From Lentilitoribacter sp. Alg239-R112 (GTDB lineage: Bacteria; Pseudomonadota; Alphaproteobacteria; Rhizobiales; Rhizobiaceae): a stretch of DNA of 64,000 nucleotides. Within the stretch, counting starts at the first letter, position 1; every line of letters starts with the position of its first letter. The position numbers and the translations under genes are program-made. The stretch is taken from contig NZ_LS999833.1 in the NCBI RefSeq assembly GCF_900537175.1, forward strand, positions 1,054,001 to 1,118,000, given 5' to 3'. The notes beneath the pieces are model-generated. The model saw only the letters and a program-made list of their open reading frames with translations, was not told the origin of the DNA and searched no databases. Below are positions 44,592-53,902 of this stretch, piece by piece.

Positions 44592-45602
44592 CTAATCCTG
44601 CGACGTGCTTATCACACCGCTTATCAGGTTGCTTGACCATAGTTTGTGGATGAAACTAGCACGATTGCGCTCAATCTCTTCTTTCATTACATCTATCTGT
44701 AGATGCTTTTGTCTTGCGACAGCTATCGCATCGTCGACATTTGTCTTCGCGAACGTCACAACGTCCCCCACTCTTTTTTGCGCCATTGCATCTTGATCAG
44801 CCGAGATTATCGTCGCTATTTTAGGGTATCCACCTGTTGTTTGATGATCTGCTAGTAAACAAATCGGGTCACCATGCCCTGGTACTTGTATCGAACCTCT
44901 TGCGACAGGTTCAGAAGGCATATCCAAAGCTCTATTTACTTTCAATTTTTCGCCGTTTAAGCGAACGCCCATACGGTCATATTCAGATGTTAACTTAAAT
45001 TCAGTTAAATATAGTTTACTTATTGATATGTCTTCAAAATAACTATCTTGTGGACCTTGCACAATGCGAACTTCGGGAGAAGGCTTCAGTGTTTTGGGAT
45101 CAAAAAAAGAACCTGATGTATCAGCATTTGATTTCCCATTTTCCACAATGATTTTATCACCTTGTTTATACGGCAATCCGCAAAGACCGGAACCTTGATG
45201 TACAGACCAGCTGCCCAACCATTTTATCGCCTGAATATCACCTAGAAAACTAAGATAACACCAACTTCCCCATTCACCGGACCTGATTTTCAAAACAGAG
45301 CCTTCTTGAAGCGTAAAGATAGACCAGGGAGCTAGTACACTTCCATCAAGGTTGATAGAAAAATAACCACCACCTGTTGCCGCGGTAATTTCGCCCTCTA
45401 TGCATTTGAGAGTAAGCCCGCCGAGTGACACCTCAATCGCAGATGAACTATCATGCTTCCCAAGCGCATAATTCGTCAATGAATGACCAAGCCGATCCAT
45501 AGGGCCGGATTTTGTTACACCGTAACGCGCATATCCATTGCGGCCAGCATCTTGAATACTGACAAACGGACCAACCTGCTCTATTTCAAAAACTGCACGC
45601 AT
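44592..45602 (-). CDS. pxpC: 5-oxoprolinase subunit C (carboxyltransferase-like)
   Basis: A 336-residue AHS2/KipA-type protein: VSIQDAGRNGYARYGVTKSG (family signature QDxGRxGY..GV..SG), ALGKHDSSSAIEVSLGG, VRIVQGPQDSYF and a conserved PSEPVARGSIQVPGHGDPIC. With PxpA and PxpB it forms the ATP-dependent 5-oxoprolinase that opens pyroglutamate to glutamate. It is four bases downstream of pxpB and in the usual A-B-C order. Confidence 0.93.
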   Translation of the reverse strand: MRAVFEIEQVGPFVSIQDAGRNGYARYGVTKSGPMDRLGHSLTNYALGKHDSSSAIEVSLGGLTLKCIEGEITAATGGGYFSINLDGSVLAPWSIFTLQEGSVLKIRSGEWGSWCYLSFLGDIQAIKWLGSWSVHQGSGLCGLPYKQGDKIIVENGKSNADTSGSFFDPKTLKPSPEVRIVQGPQDSYFEDISISKLYLTEFKLTSEYDRMGVRLNGEKLKVNRALDMPSEPVARGSIQVPGHGDPICLLADHQTTGGYPKIATIISADQDAMAQKRVGDVVTFAKTNVDDAIAVARQKHLQIDVMKEEIERNRASFIHKLWSSNLISGVISTSQD

Positions 45603-45605
45603 AAT

Positions 45606-46316
45606 TTAGCCCCGTTCCAACTCTTCTTTTGTTGTAAGCTCTCGAAATTCTGCTTCATTCACGCGCGTAAACTCAATGTGATCTCCAACAGAAAACAAAA
45701 ATGGTTTCGTTGTATCAGCCTGTAGTGGTGTTTTTGCGGCCCTGCCGATAACCCACCACCCCGACGGCATAGTAGCCGTCGCAATCAAACATTGCGGACC
45801 TGCAATCATGAGACTTGCCGCTGGCACATTCATTACGGGCTTATCTTTCCGCGGAAACTGGATGGACTGGGGAACGCCACCAAGATAGGCATAACCCGGT
45901 GCAAAACCATACATATAGACCTTATAATCACCTGACAGATGGTGACGGATAACCTCCTCTTCAGTGAGCTTCGTTTTCGCCGAAAGTTCCGTTATATCCG
46001 GTGCATACTCCCCCTCATAGCATACGGGAATTTGCCAAACCTGCGGAGAAGAAGCCGTTCGGCTATCATCATTCAATAAGTGAAGAAGCTGATCCCGCAG
46101 GGTACTAAAGTCCGTTACGATCATATCATAAACGATCAAGACGCTTGCATAAGCTGGAGTAATTTCCACAACACCTCGTAAGTCGGCATGACTTACCGCG
46201 TGATCAAAATTCAGCACTCGATCATGAATTTTATCATCAATACTATCACCAAACTCTACCAAAATACCAAAGTCGGCTATTGGCTTGATAACTGCACCTT
46301 CTAAATCGCTATTCAC
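45606..46316 (-). CDS. pxpB: 5-oxoprolinase subunit B
   Basis: A 236-residue AHS1/KipI-like protein: VEFGDSIDDKIHDRVLNFDH, VEITPAYASVLIVYD, IPVCYEGEYAPDI, VYMYGFAPGYAYLGGVP and the conserved AGPQCLIATATMPSGWWVIG. It is the partner of PxpC in the 5-oxoprolinase complex. It sits between pxpA (seven bases upstream) and pxpC (three bases downstream). Confidence 0.93.
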   Translation of the reverse strand: MNSDLEGAVIKPIADFGILVEFGDSIDDKIHDRVLNFDHAVSHADLRGVVEITPAYASVLIVYDMIVTDFSTLRDQLLHLLNDDSRTASSPQVWQIPVCYEGEYAPDITELSAKTKLTEEEVIRHHLSGDYKVYMYGFAPGYAYLGGVPQSIQFPRKDKPVMNVPAASLMIAGPQCLIATATMPSGWWVIGRAAKTPLQADTTKPFLFSVGDHIEFTRVNEAEFRELTTKEELERG

Positions 46317-46323
46317 AAAATCC

Positions 46324-47085
46324 TCATTTCATAAATGGAGCTATTACAATACCATTAGAGGTAAGTCTGGAATGAATTTCCTTTGCCATTGCAACTGCGT
46401 GCGCATTATCACCATGAATGCAAATAGAATGTGCATCAAGAGCAATCTCCCCACCGTTTATGGTTGGCATTTTCCCCGTTTCAAAAAAACGAATTAGTCG
46501 ATCGGCAGCAATCTCCGCTGATTCAAGAACGGCTCCTTCAATTGAACGAGCGACCAGATTACCATCATCATCATAGGCACGATCGGCAAAAATTTCGGAG
46601 TAAACATCAAGACCAATCTCTCTGGCAGCGATTTCAATTTGTGTGCCTGAAACAGCTAATATTGCACAGTCTGAATGTGCAGCCCTAATCGAGCGGGTTA
46701 TTGCTCGAGAGACATCGATATCTTTGGCAGCCCAATTCGAAAGTGCACCATGCACTTTCACATAAGTTATTTTGTTTCCTGCAAATTCTGCAAGCCCTTT
46801 AATCGTGCCAACCTGCGCAGCAATTAAATATTCGATTTCGCGACTTGTCAGCGGAATACGACGTCGACCGAATCCCTCTTTATCTTCGAACCCGGGATGA
46901 GCACCCGCTACAACGGATTTCTCTTTGGCCATTTGTAGTGATTGAACCATCGTTTTGTGATCACCTGCATGCCCACCACAAGCAATATTTGCACTTGTGA
47001 TAACATCCATCATTTCGGCATCCGAACCCATCGCCCAGGGACCAAAACTCTCACCAAGATCGGCATTCAAATCTATATGCGTCAT
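46324..47085 (-). CDS. pxpA: 5-oxoprolinase subunit A (LamB/YcsF family)
   Basis: A 253-residue protein: HIDLNADLGESFGPWAMGSD, SANIACGGHAGDHKTM, GAHPGFEDKEGFGRRRI and ALDAHSICIHGDNAHAV. These are the metal-site motifs of the LamB/YcsF family, the phosphorylating/ring-opening component of 5-oxoprolinase. I choose the ATG at 47085, which overlaps the stop of the DedA gene as ATGA. Translation of pxpABC is therefore coupled to a membrane protein gene, an uncommon setting. Confidence 0.93.
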   Translation of the reverse strand: MTHIDLNADLGESFGPWAMGSDAEMMDVITSANIACGGHAGDHKTMVQSLQMAKEKSVVAGAHPGFEDKEGFGRRRIPLTSREIEYLIAAQVGTIKGLAEFAGNKITYVKVHGALSNWAAKDIDVSRAITRSIRAAHSDCAILAVSGTQIEIAAREIGLDVYSEIFADRAYDDDGNLVARSIEGAVLESAEIAADRLIRFFETGKMPTINGGEIALDAHSICIHGDNAHAVAMAKEIHSRLTSNGIVIAPFMK

Positions 47086-47672
47086 TGATTTCTCCAAGAT
47101 CTATAAAGCCAGATAATAGCTACAGTTACACCTAATCCCGCGACAACAACACCCAGCATATTTGAAATTAGATCAGTAACAGCCGACAAGTTTCCAGCAA
47201 ATAAGTAGCCCAAAAATACATAGACTGTGGTCCAGCATGAAGCACCTATAAATGCGGATAAGGCAAATGGCACCCACCTAAACCTTGTCGCACCACAAAT
47301 GTAACTCACCCACGGTCCTGCGGGGCTGATGATCGTTCTGCTCAGAACAATTGCCAAATTACCTTTACTTCGCAACAAATTTTCGCCCTTTTTCACCACT
47401 GGCTCAAGACGTTTTTTTCCTCTGAGCCATTCAATCAGCCGATTTCCCTGAGCACGTGCAATGAAATAGGCTATTTGATCGCCAAGAACAAAACTAAACA
47501 ATGTCACAACCACAACATGCCAGAGCGTAAGATCACCAGTAGCCGCAAAACCACCCGAGGCAAGCGCGAGCATCGCAGCAGGCAATGGCACGCCCATGCA
47601 TGCTATAACAGTAACAACAAACACGACAACCAAGCCATATTGTGGGATCAACGACAGAACATACTCAGTCAT
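47082..47672 (-). CDS. DedA-family membrane protein
   Basis: A 196-residue inner-membrane protein of the DedA/SNARE-associated (VTT) family. Signature parts are GLVVVFVVTVIACMGVPLPA, VLGDQIAYFIARAQG, LLRSKGNLAIVLSRTIISPA with the conserved Arg and Pro, and a hydrophobic C-terminus. Family members flip lipids such as undecaprenyl phosphate. The ATG at 47672 (MTEYVLSLIPQYG) overlaps the upstream gene by eight bases and its stop overlaps pxpA, so it is embedded in the oxoprolinase operon. Confidence 0.88.
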   Translation of the reverse strand: MTEYVLSLIPQYGLVVVFVVTVIACMGVPLPAAMLALASGGFAATGDLTLWHVVVVTLFSFVLGDQIAYFIARAQGNRLIEWLRGKKRLEPVVKKGENLLRSKGNLAIVLSRTIISPAGPWVSYICGATRFRWVPFALSAFIGASCWTTVYVFLGYLFAGNLSAVTDLISNMLGVVVAGLGVTVAIIWLYRSWRNQ

Positions 47673-48081
47673 CTTTTGGCGCCGGCTGTCTTTCACGCTT
47701 TTTCGGTTTTTTCTTCTCTAACGACTCGAGATGAGCCTCTTGTGCAGCGATAATACGTTTGTTCAATTCGCTCAACGTTATACCCATATCTTCAACAACC
47801 TTGGTAAGCGGTTTTCGCTTATCAACTTTGGGCCGAAGCTCCATAACATCGTCTAGTATGTTTGGTGGTAGGTCGTAAGACATACCCACATATCTGGGTG
47901 TCATCCACCCTTCCAAAGGTTGGTTTTGATGTCTTGGGTCGGCAAAATAGACTAAATTTGCCACAAACCCTGAAGAAAAATATGCGAACGCAACTATAGA
48001 TACACCTAGTATTCCAAGGGGTATTTTATTATTTTTAATAAATGTAAAAATAAACCGCTTCTTCGGTGATGAATTGGACAA
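47665..48081 (-). CDS. Hypothetical single-pass membrane protein
   Basis: A 138-residue protein: a basic N-terminus (SSPKKRFIFTFIKNNK), one transmembrane segment (IPLGILGVSIVAFAYFSSGF), a conserved-looking LEGWMTPRYVGMSYDLPPNI, and a highly charged C-terminus (KKKPKKRERQPAPKDD). The phrase W-M-T-P-R-Y-V-x-x-S-Y is shared with small alphaproteobacterial inner-membrane proteins of unknown function, as far as I recall. It is the first gene of the DedA-pxpABC operon, overlapping DedA by eight bases. Confidence 0.65.
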   Translation of the reverse strand: MSNSSPKKRFIFTFIKNNKIPLGILGVSIVAFAYFSSGFVANLVYFADPRHQNQPLEGWMTPRYVGMSYDLPPNILDDVMELRPKVDKRKPLTKVVEDMGITLSELNKRIIAAQEAHLESLEKKKPKKRERQPAPKDD

Positions 48082-48327
48082 TCATAAATTCCAGTTTTAT
48101 TTGTGCAGATTGTAAGAGCATTAACGCTACTCCGCAAGCTTGTAATTTCATGTCAATGACAGGTATCTGACCCGCTTAGTGGAATTCATTACGATCCAGC
48201 TGTATCGTTGTTTTCAATTTTTTAAACAATTGTTGGTAGCTTCTGCAATTGGAAGTGGTGTCAGTTAGTATTTGTACCAATTTATATCTAAGCTAGAAGG
48301 TTTTGCATCAAGTTTGCAAAAGTCAAA

Positions 48328-49407
48328 ATGCCAGAAACAAGTGTAAAAAAAACGGATGAACTCATTGTTTCTCATTTTAACATCCAGATCGAAAATAAAT
48401 TCGACTTTCAATCATCAGATTTCCATGATCTCTTTAAAAAATCGAATGCAACCGCATTTCAAAACCCTGTCTGGTTACATGAACTTTATCAAAAAATAGC
48501 TCCTAACCGAAACGCTCATCCAGTCATCATTACAGGTCGTTTACCGGAAAAACAGGAACTCGTATTCGTGTTGCCTATGACAATACGTCGAGTAAACGGC
48601 GTCCAGTTGCTCGAATCTGCGGACTTGGGCGTGAGCGATTACTCCGCACCGATTGTAGACAAGAATATGGTTGATCTGATGAAGGAAGATCATCTACCGA
48701 CCATCATCGATAAGGTTATTGGCAAATATGATATTTTGCGTTTGAAACCCATTAGAGAACAAACGCTTAGTCTATGGTCTCTCTTCTTTTCAGGAGAATA
48801 TGAGAAGCTAAATTTCTCTTCGCATGAAATGCAAATTGGCTCATCGTTCAAAGAATGGCGCGAGGAGACTTACAATAGTAAGTTTCGTAAAGAGATTGAT
48901 AGAAAATCACGTAGTTTCAATCGAAAAGCCAATTTGAGGTTTGAATTACTTACTGACGACGACGCAGTTGAAACTGTAGAGAACATTCAAAAACTCCGTA
49001 CAGGACGTTTTGAAGGCGATCCAATTCAGCAAGACTTTGTACTATCCTTTTACAAAAAAATTGCAAAAATTGGCTCAAACGAAGGCTTCGCGCACGTTCA
49101 TAAGTTAAGCGCTGACGGGGAGTTAGTTGGTGCTCTTTTCGGGTTATCGAGAAATGGCACACATCATGGCATTCTAATGGGCGCCGATTACGACAGATTT
49201 AGCAAATACTCGCCGACAATGCTGATGATCGATCAGTTGCTTAAAAACTGGCATGAAAACGGTGGCACAATCGCTGATTTCAATATCGGTGACGAACCAT
49301 TCAAAAGACGGTTTGGGACTAAATCAGTTAACCTATATCAACTTTGCCGACCAAAAAGCCCAATTGGTTGGCTCGCAAAGAAAGCTTTAGAACTCAAAGA
49401 TCGATAG
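48328..49407 (+). CDS. CelD/BcsL-type GNAT acetyltransferase
   Basis: A 359-residue protein of the double-GNAT family annotated as CelD/BcsL (FemAB-related): FQNPVWLHELYQKIAPNRNA, LVFVLPMTIRRVNGVQLLES, the central basic RKEIDRKSRSFNRKANL, and SADGELVGALFGLSRNGTHH then TIADFNIGDEPFKRRFGTKS. Members acylate polysaccharides or peptides, often in cell-envelope synthesis. It stands alone; the substrate is unknown. Starts at the ATG at 48328. Confidence 0.82.
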   Translation: MPETSVKKTDELIVSHFNIQIENKFDFQSSDFHDLFKKSNATAFQNPVWLHELYQKIAPNRNAHPVIITGRLPEKQELVFVLPMTIRRVNGVQLLESADLGVSDYSAPIVDKNMVDLMKEDHLPTIIDKVIGKYDILRLKPIREQTLSLWSLFFSGEYEKLNFSSHEMQIGSSFKEWREETYNSKFRKEIDRKSRSFNRKANLRFELLTDDDAVETVENIQKLRTGRFEGDPIQQDFVLSFYKKIAKIGSNEGFAHVHKLSADGELVGALFGLSRNGTHHGILMGADYDRFSKYSPTMLMIDQLLKNWHENGGTIADFNIGDEPFKRRFGTKSVNLYQLCRPKSPIGWLAKKALELKDR

Positions 49408-49587
49408 CTCTAGTCTGCAAGTATCCCAGTATCGATATCCAACAAGCATCCAGTTCATACCTGAGCTGAAATTTATCTTCAAAGCGGTGCTCGAACTTCC
49501 TGTTCTTCCAGTAAAATTGCAATTAGCCGGCCGATAACTCCAGGCGTTTAATACTGGCCTGCTAGCAGGCAGAACTCATTATGTGAT

Positions 49588-50682
49588 CTACTTATCAGTC
49601 AGCTCCGGATGCTCATAAGCTTCTGGATATGTCATCGGGTGCATTGGCCCTAGTGGAATGACATTATTCCATGAGCGTCCAAAATAGCCCTGTCGACAGT
49701 GAGTAAGAGAATTACTCTCGGCAACGCCGTTTATCGCGTATACACGACAGAGCCATCGCCAAAGGTTAGGGTAATCCAGAATCCGAGCACCATTCAATTT
49801 CATACGCACATAATAAACTGGATCATGGCGGAAGAGCGTCGGGAAAAGGCGCAAATCAGCTTCGGTGAATTTATCACCTGTTAGGTATGGTCGATCGTCC
49901 GCGGAAAGCCGATTTTCAAGCTCATCTAACATCGCAAAGTAATCTTCAAACGCTTTTGCGTAAATAGCCTGATCCGATGAAAAACCAGCTTTATAAGCAC
50001 CGTTATTTATTGCCACATAAATCTGAGTGTTTAACGTATCGATGTCGTCACGCAAAGGCTCGTTCTCGATGCCCAACGGATATAAATCAGGTAAATTGTC
50101 ACCCGATATTTCACTGCCAAGCAACCTGGCATTCTCATTTAACATGCGGACAATTTCAGAACTTTCATTGTTCACAATCCGCTTGGTTTTCTTGTCATAT
50201 AAAATTGGAACAGATGCTTCCTTTGAACCCTCTTCCTGGTATATTTCAGTTACAAGGCGAAGCTGTTTTCCGGTCGCCGTTTCAAATGTGCATTCGGGCA
50301 AAACAGTACCTGTAAGTGTTGCAATTCGTTCTGGGTTAAACTCCCATCGATTTGACTCAACAGGATCATCATCTCCTGTGCGGCTCGGAAATGCGACATC
50401 CATCGAGATACTATCCTGCAAACCAAGAACGTTTCTTGCTAAGATAACGCGGTGACACCACGGGCAGTTAAAAGCAACAAATAAATGATATCTACCAAAC
50501 TCTGCCGGGAATTCAGGCTCACCGATTCGAGACCTGAATTTGCTAACACCGCGAACAAACTCACCTTTCGCCCTGCGCTCAACAACATCACTCTGAAGTT
50601 CTTCCTTTGAGGTATCTATTTTTGGAATTGTGGGTTCTGTCAATTTATTTGCCTTAACTTGAAATGTAGGGATATAACACAA
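49588..50682 (-). CDS. Glutathionyl-hydroquinone reductase (Xi-class GST)
   Basis: A protein of up to 364 residues: GEFVRGVSKFRSRI, HLFVAFNCPWCHRVILARNV with the catalytic Cys of CPWCH, SVPILYDKKTKRIVNNESSE, AGFSSDQAIY and DRPYLTGDKFTEADLRLFPT followed by VYYVRMK. It reduces glutathionyl-hydroquinones and similar adducts. The start is uncertain: a TTG at 50682 touching the hemerythrin stop, or a TTG at 50643 with an AAGG site. It follows the hemerythrin and glutamate-synthase-like genes as a leftward redox operon. Confidence 0.88.
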   Translation of the reverse strand: MCYIPTFQVKANKLTEPTIPKIDTSKEELQSDVVERRAKGEFVRGVSKFRSRIGEPEFPAEFGRYHLFVAFNCPWCHRVILARNVLGLQDSISMDVAFPSRTGDDDPVESNRWEFNPERIATLTGTVLPECTFETATGKQLRLVTEIYQEEGSKEASVPILYDKKTKRIVNNESSEIVRMLNENARLLGSEISGDNLPDLYPLGIENEPLRDDIDTLNTQIYVAINNGAYKAGFSSDQAIYAKAFEDYFAMLDELENRLSADDRPYLTGDKFTEADLRLFPTLFRHDPVYYVRMKLNGARILDYPNLWRWLCRVYAINGVAESNSLTHCRQGYFGRSWNNVIPLGPMHPMTYPEAYEHPELTDK

Positions 50683-51249
50683 TTATCCCCGTAACTTATG
50701 ATGAATGATAATCGGAACAGCCAGCTCTTCTTCATCCACCAAATGCCTCGCAAGAAGTTTCTCAACTGCTTCTGATGCCTCATGAACTTCACCAACAAAA
50801 TCACGTGCACCAGCTTCGTCCATCTGCAACATTTGAATTGAACTGTTTGCAGATTTTGTGAATCGATCTAACACCGTGTCCAAAACCTCGTGGTCTTTTT
50901 CTAAAATCTCCAACCCACTATCAAATCGCTGATCGGCGGAAGATAATTCCGGAAAAAACTCATAGTCTTCCCAGCCATGGTGCCCATGTAAGTTGCCAAC
51001 AAGTCGGCTACCATAGACGGAAAGACGTGACGCATATTTTTCGGCCTCTACTTTCTTATCGAGATATTGCTCAGTATCGCCACGTACAATTTCACTCAAG
51101 CGACGGAACATCTGATGTGCACCGAGCCATTGCCGTGTGGCATTTTTGAAGTTTGGATGCCCTTCCCAAGCTTCTCGCGGATATTCATTTAGCAATATTT
51201 GCATATCCGATGAGAGTGGTTCTTCTCTAAACGTTAAATCCTCAAGCAT
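50683..51249 (-). CDS. Hemerythrin HHE-domain protein
   Basis: A 188-residue di-iron four-helix protein. The metal-ligand His/Glu pattern is visible in QWLGAHQMFRRLSEI, NLHGHHGWEDYEFFPEL, LEKDHEVLDTVLDRF and LLARHLVDEEELAVPIIIHH. Such proteins bind oxygen or NO or sense redox state. I use the ATG at 51249 (MLEDLTFREEP), seven bases after the upstream stop; the frame to 51288 overlaps it without merit. Middle gene of the three-gene redox group. Confidence 0.85.
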   Translation of the reverse strand: MLEDLTFREEPLSSDMQILLNEYPREAWEGHPNFKNATRQWLGAHQMFRRLSEIVRGDTEQYLDKKVEAEKYASRLSVYGSRLVGNLHGHHGWEDYEFFPELSSADQRFDSGLEILEKDHEVLDTVLDRFTKSANSSIQMLQMDEAGARDFVGEVHEASEAVEKLLARHLVDEEELAVPIIIHHKLRG

Positions 51250-51256
51250 ATAGAAT

Positions 51257-52798
51257 TTACAACTCAATGCCAGCAAAACGAATACCACTTAAATGTGCCA
51301 TCTCTCTTTTCCAAGTCGTTATATCGTGATGTGAAAATGAGTTTAAATCCGAATGACCGCATGCGCGGGCCAGCACTTGCATAAGTTCCACGCTCGCACC
51401 AAAATATCTTGCAAGTTTTTCAGCTCCGCTTTGAACGTTCAATCTTGCTCGTAATTCTGGCTTCTGTGTTGCGACACCAACTGGGCAATTGTTGGAATTA
51501 CACATTCTGGCTGCAATGCACCCTACGGCTTGCATCGCCGAATTTGAAACAGCAACAGCATCGGCACCCAGCGCAAGTGCTTTAACAAAGTCTTCTGCCA
51601 CACGTAGACCACCTGTAATCACCAATGTTACATCGCGCCCGGTTTTAGCATCAAGATGCTTGCGTGCTCTGGCCAGAGCAGGAATGGTTGGAACAGAGAT
51701 ATGATCTCTAAAAATCAATGGAGCAGCACCTGTACCGCCGCCTCTACCATCGAGAATGATGTAATCGGCGCTTGCTTCCAATGCAAAATCGATATCATCT
51801 TCGATATGATTTGCGGACAGCTTGAACCCAATTGGAACACCGCCGGATCGTTCACGTACTTCATCGGCGATTTTTTTAAAATCAGAGGGTGTCCTTAAAT
51901 CTGGAAATGTTGCTGGCGAAATAGCGCTTTGTCCTGATTCCAACCCGCGAACTTCCGCAATTTTTCCTTGCACTTTATCGCCAGGCAAATGACCACCTGT
52001 ACCCGTTTTTGCGCCCTGCCCACCTTTGAAATGGAATGCCTGGACATTTTCTACCAATTCAGGTTTCCAGCCAAATTGAGCTGAGGCGAGTTCGTAGAAA
52101 TAACGATTATTTTCGGCCTTTTCTTCGGGTAGCATCCCGCCTTCGCCTGAACATATCCCAGTCCCGGCGAGTTCAGCCCCTCTCGCTAATGCCGTTTTTG
52201 CTTCTTCCGATAACGCACCGTAACTCATATCTGAAACAAAGAGAGGTATATCAAGTTGCAGCGGTTTCAATGCGCGCGGGCCAATGATTATTTCTGTTTT
52301 AACAGGCACATCATCTAACAGCGGCTTGCGCGCCATCTGCGCGGGTAAGACCTGAATATCGTCCCAAAGCGGCAGATCTTTTCTCGGCACACCCATTGAA
52401 CCCATTTCACCATGGTGCCCAAGTTTTGAGAGCCCGTCTCGTGCAAGCTCATGGATACGTGCAACCGTTGGCTCTTCCGGCGTTGCAACAGCTACAGGCA
52501 CGGTGTCTTTTGATTTAACTTTTGGAGCATTATCACCAACTTGTAGTTCGCCTAACTGCGCATGTGTCCCATCACAAAATGGCGCATTCGCACTTGCTTT
52601 ACATTGGCAAAGAGCAGCTGCAGCTGTTTTATCAGCTGTAAACTTCATCGGTGTGATATCTGTTCCCGCGTGTGATCCATCACAAAACGGCTGCTTCTTT
52701 GATCGCCCACATTTGCACCAATAATAATTTTTCCCCTCCTCCAACTCGACCTTAGTTGGAAATTTTGCTGCAATGATCGGTGAACTGTTATCAGACAT
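51257..52798 (-). CDS. CDGSH iron-sulfur domain fused to glutamate synthase-like FMN enzyme
   Basis: A 513-residue fusion. Residues about 10-80 hold two CDGSH-type cluster motifs: YYWCKCGRSKKQPFCDGSH and ALCQCKASANAPFCDGTH. The rest is the FMN/Fe-S catalytic domain of glutamate synthase: LFVSDMSYGALSEEAKTALA, GTGICSGEGGMLPEE, KGGQGAKTGTGGHLPG, DGRGGGTGAAPL, and AARMCNSNNCPVGVATQ carrying the 3Fe-4S cysteines. No glutaminase domain. It may use an unusual electron source via the CDGSH clusters. First gene of the redox group; palindrome GGAACATATTGTTCC lies upstream. Confidence 0.88.
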   Translation of the reverse strand: MSDNSSPIIAAKFPTKVELEEGKNYYWCKCGRSKKQPFCDGSHAGTDITPMKFTADKTAAAALCQCKASANAPFCDGTHAQLGELQVGDNAPKVKSKDTVPVAVATPEEPTVARIHELARDGLSKLGHHGEMGSMGVPRKDLPLWDDIQVLPAQMARKPLLDDVPVKTEIIIGPRALKPLQLDIPLFVSDMSYGALSEEAKTALARGAELAGTGICSGEGGMLPEEKAENNRYFYELASAQFGWKPELVENVQAFHFKGGQGAKTGTGGHLPGDKVQGKIAEVRGLESGQSAISPATFPDLRTPSDFKKIADEVRERSGGVPIGFKLSANHIEDDIDFALEASADYIILDGRGGGTGAAPLIFRDHISVPTIPALARARKHLDAKTGRDVTLVITGGLRVAEDFVKALALGADAVAVSNSAMQAVGCIAARMCNSNNCPVGVATQKPELRARLNVQSGAEKLARYFGASVELMQVLARACGHSDLNSFSHHDITTWKREMAHLSGIRFAGIEL

Positions 52799-52863
52799 AA
52801 ATACTACTCCTCTGCTGATCAGAGGTTATCCCATTCGTAAGATGAGAAGAAGTCACTATTTCA

Positions 52864-52878
52864 GGAACATATTGTTCC
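52864..52878. promoter_or_regulatory. 15-bp palindrome upstream of the CDGSH-glutamate synthase gene
   Basis: GGAACA-TAT-TGTTCC lies 66 bases ahead of the start codon at 52798, a fitting operator position. The regulator is not in this window as far as I can tell. Confidence 0.45.
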
Positions 52879-53084
52879 AAATTATAGGACAAAGCTCATT
52901 GTCGGAAGTATGAAAAGCGAATCTTCACGCTGTTCACGGTCATACGGTTGCATGTGCTGCTTCCAATTCACTCGCATCGCTGCATCTTTTCAACAGATGA
53001 GCTAGAATGGGTCCGCACCCTACCTATGCGTGATCATTAACGCGTTCTTCTGCAACAGCAATTCCAGTAAGGTACTCTTTACGA

Positions 53085-53900
53085 TCAAGGCACCAACTTA
53101 CTAGCTGGCGCTGGTGCTTGCGTATCACAGCCACCCCAAACCGACTGATCAAAATGAATGACCGATCCAGTCAGCATACCACTATCGTCAGATGCCATCC
53201 ACAACACGGCTCTTGCTACCTCTTCAGTATCAAGTAATCGCCCAAATGGTAATAAAGCCGCTTGTTTATCGATGAAATTCGGGTCACCAGATTCTGCTTC
53301 TTGAATCTTGCGTTCGTGGTCGGAATTCATCCATCCGATATCGAGCTGATTAACGTGAATGCGATTACGCATTAGTGCGTAGCCTGCATGTCGCGTTAGT
53401 GTCGAAAGTGCGCCCTTGGACGTGGCGTACGGCGCAAGGAACGGTTGGCCGACCTGACCAGAAACCGATCCGATATTCACAATTCTGCCTTCAACCCCTT
53501 CCCGCTCCATGATCGCTACCGCATCCTGTATAAGAAAAAACGGCGCGCGGGTATTTACAGCAATCATTTCATCAAACAATTCTGGCGTCGTATTAAGTAG
53601 ATTTCCACGGTCAGTAAGACCTGCAGCGTTCACAAGGATATCAACGCGCCCGAACAGATCATCCGCTTTATTCATAATACTTCGTACGTCATCCATATCG
53701 GCAAGATCAGCTGTGACCATATGAACAGACACCCCTGTGGCCTGCGTTATCTCGCTCGCTTTTGCCTCGCCCTTTTCAACACCGCGACCGACGATGACAA
53801 TGCCAGCGGCTCCCGCATCTGCAAATAACCACGCAACGGCAGCACCTAACCCCTGCGTCCCACCTGTTATGACTGCAATCTTACCATCTATTCGATTCAT
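53085..53900 (-). CDS. Short-chain dehydrogenase in the inositol-type cluster
   Basis: A 271-residue SDR: IAVITGGTQGLGAAVAWLFA, ILVNAAGLTDRGN, the catalytic Ser in VNIGSVSGQVGQP, and YATSKGALSTLTRH (YxxxK). The C-terminal insert IDKQAALLPFGRLLDTEEVA and SVIHFDQSVWGGCD are typical of polyol/sugar dehydrogenases in catabolic clusters. It is two bases downstream of iolE and shares its leftward operon. It probably oxidises a cyclitol or sugar alcohol; the exact substrate is unknown. Confidence 0.9.
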   Translation of the reverse strand: MNRIDGKIAVITGGTQGLGAAVAWLFADAGAAGIVIVGRGVEKGEAKASEITQATGVSVHMVTADLADMDDVRSIMNKADDLFGRVDILVNAAGLTDRGNLLNTTPELFDEMIAVNTRAPFFLIQDAVAIMEREGVEGRIVNIGSVSGQVGQPFLAPYATSKGALSTLTRHAGYALMRNRIHVNQLDIGWMNSDHERKIQEAESGDPNFIDKQAALLPFGRLLDTEEVARAVLWMASDDSGMLTGSVIHFDQSVWGGCDTQAPAPASKLVP

Positions 53901-53902
53901 AC

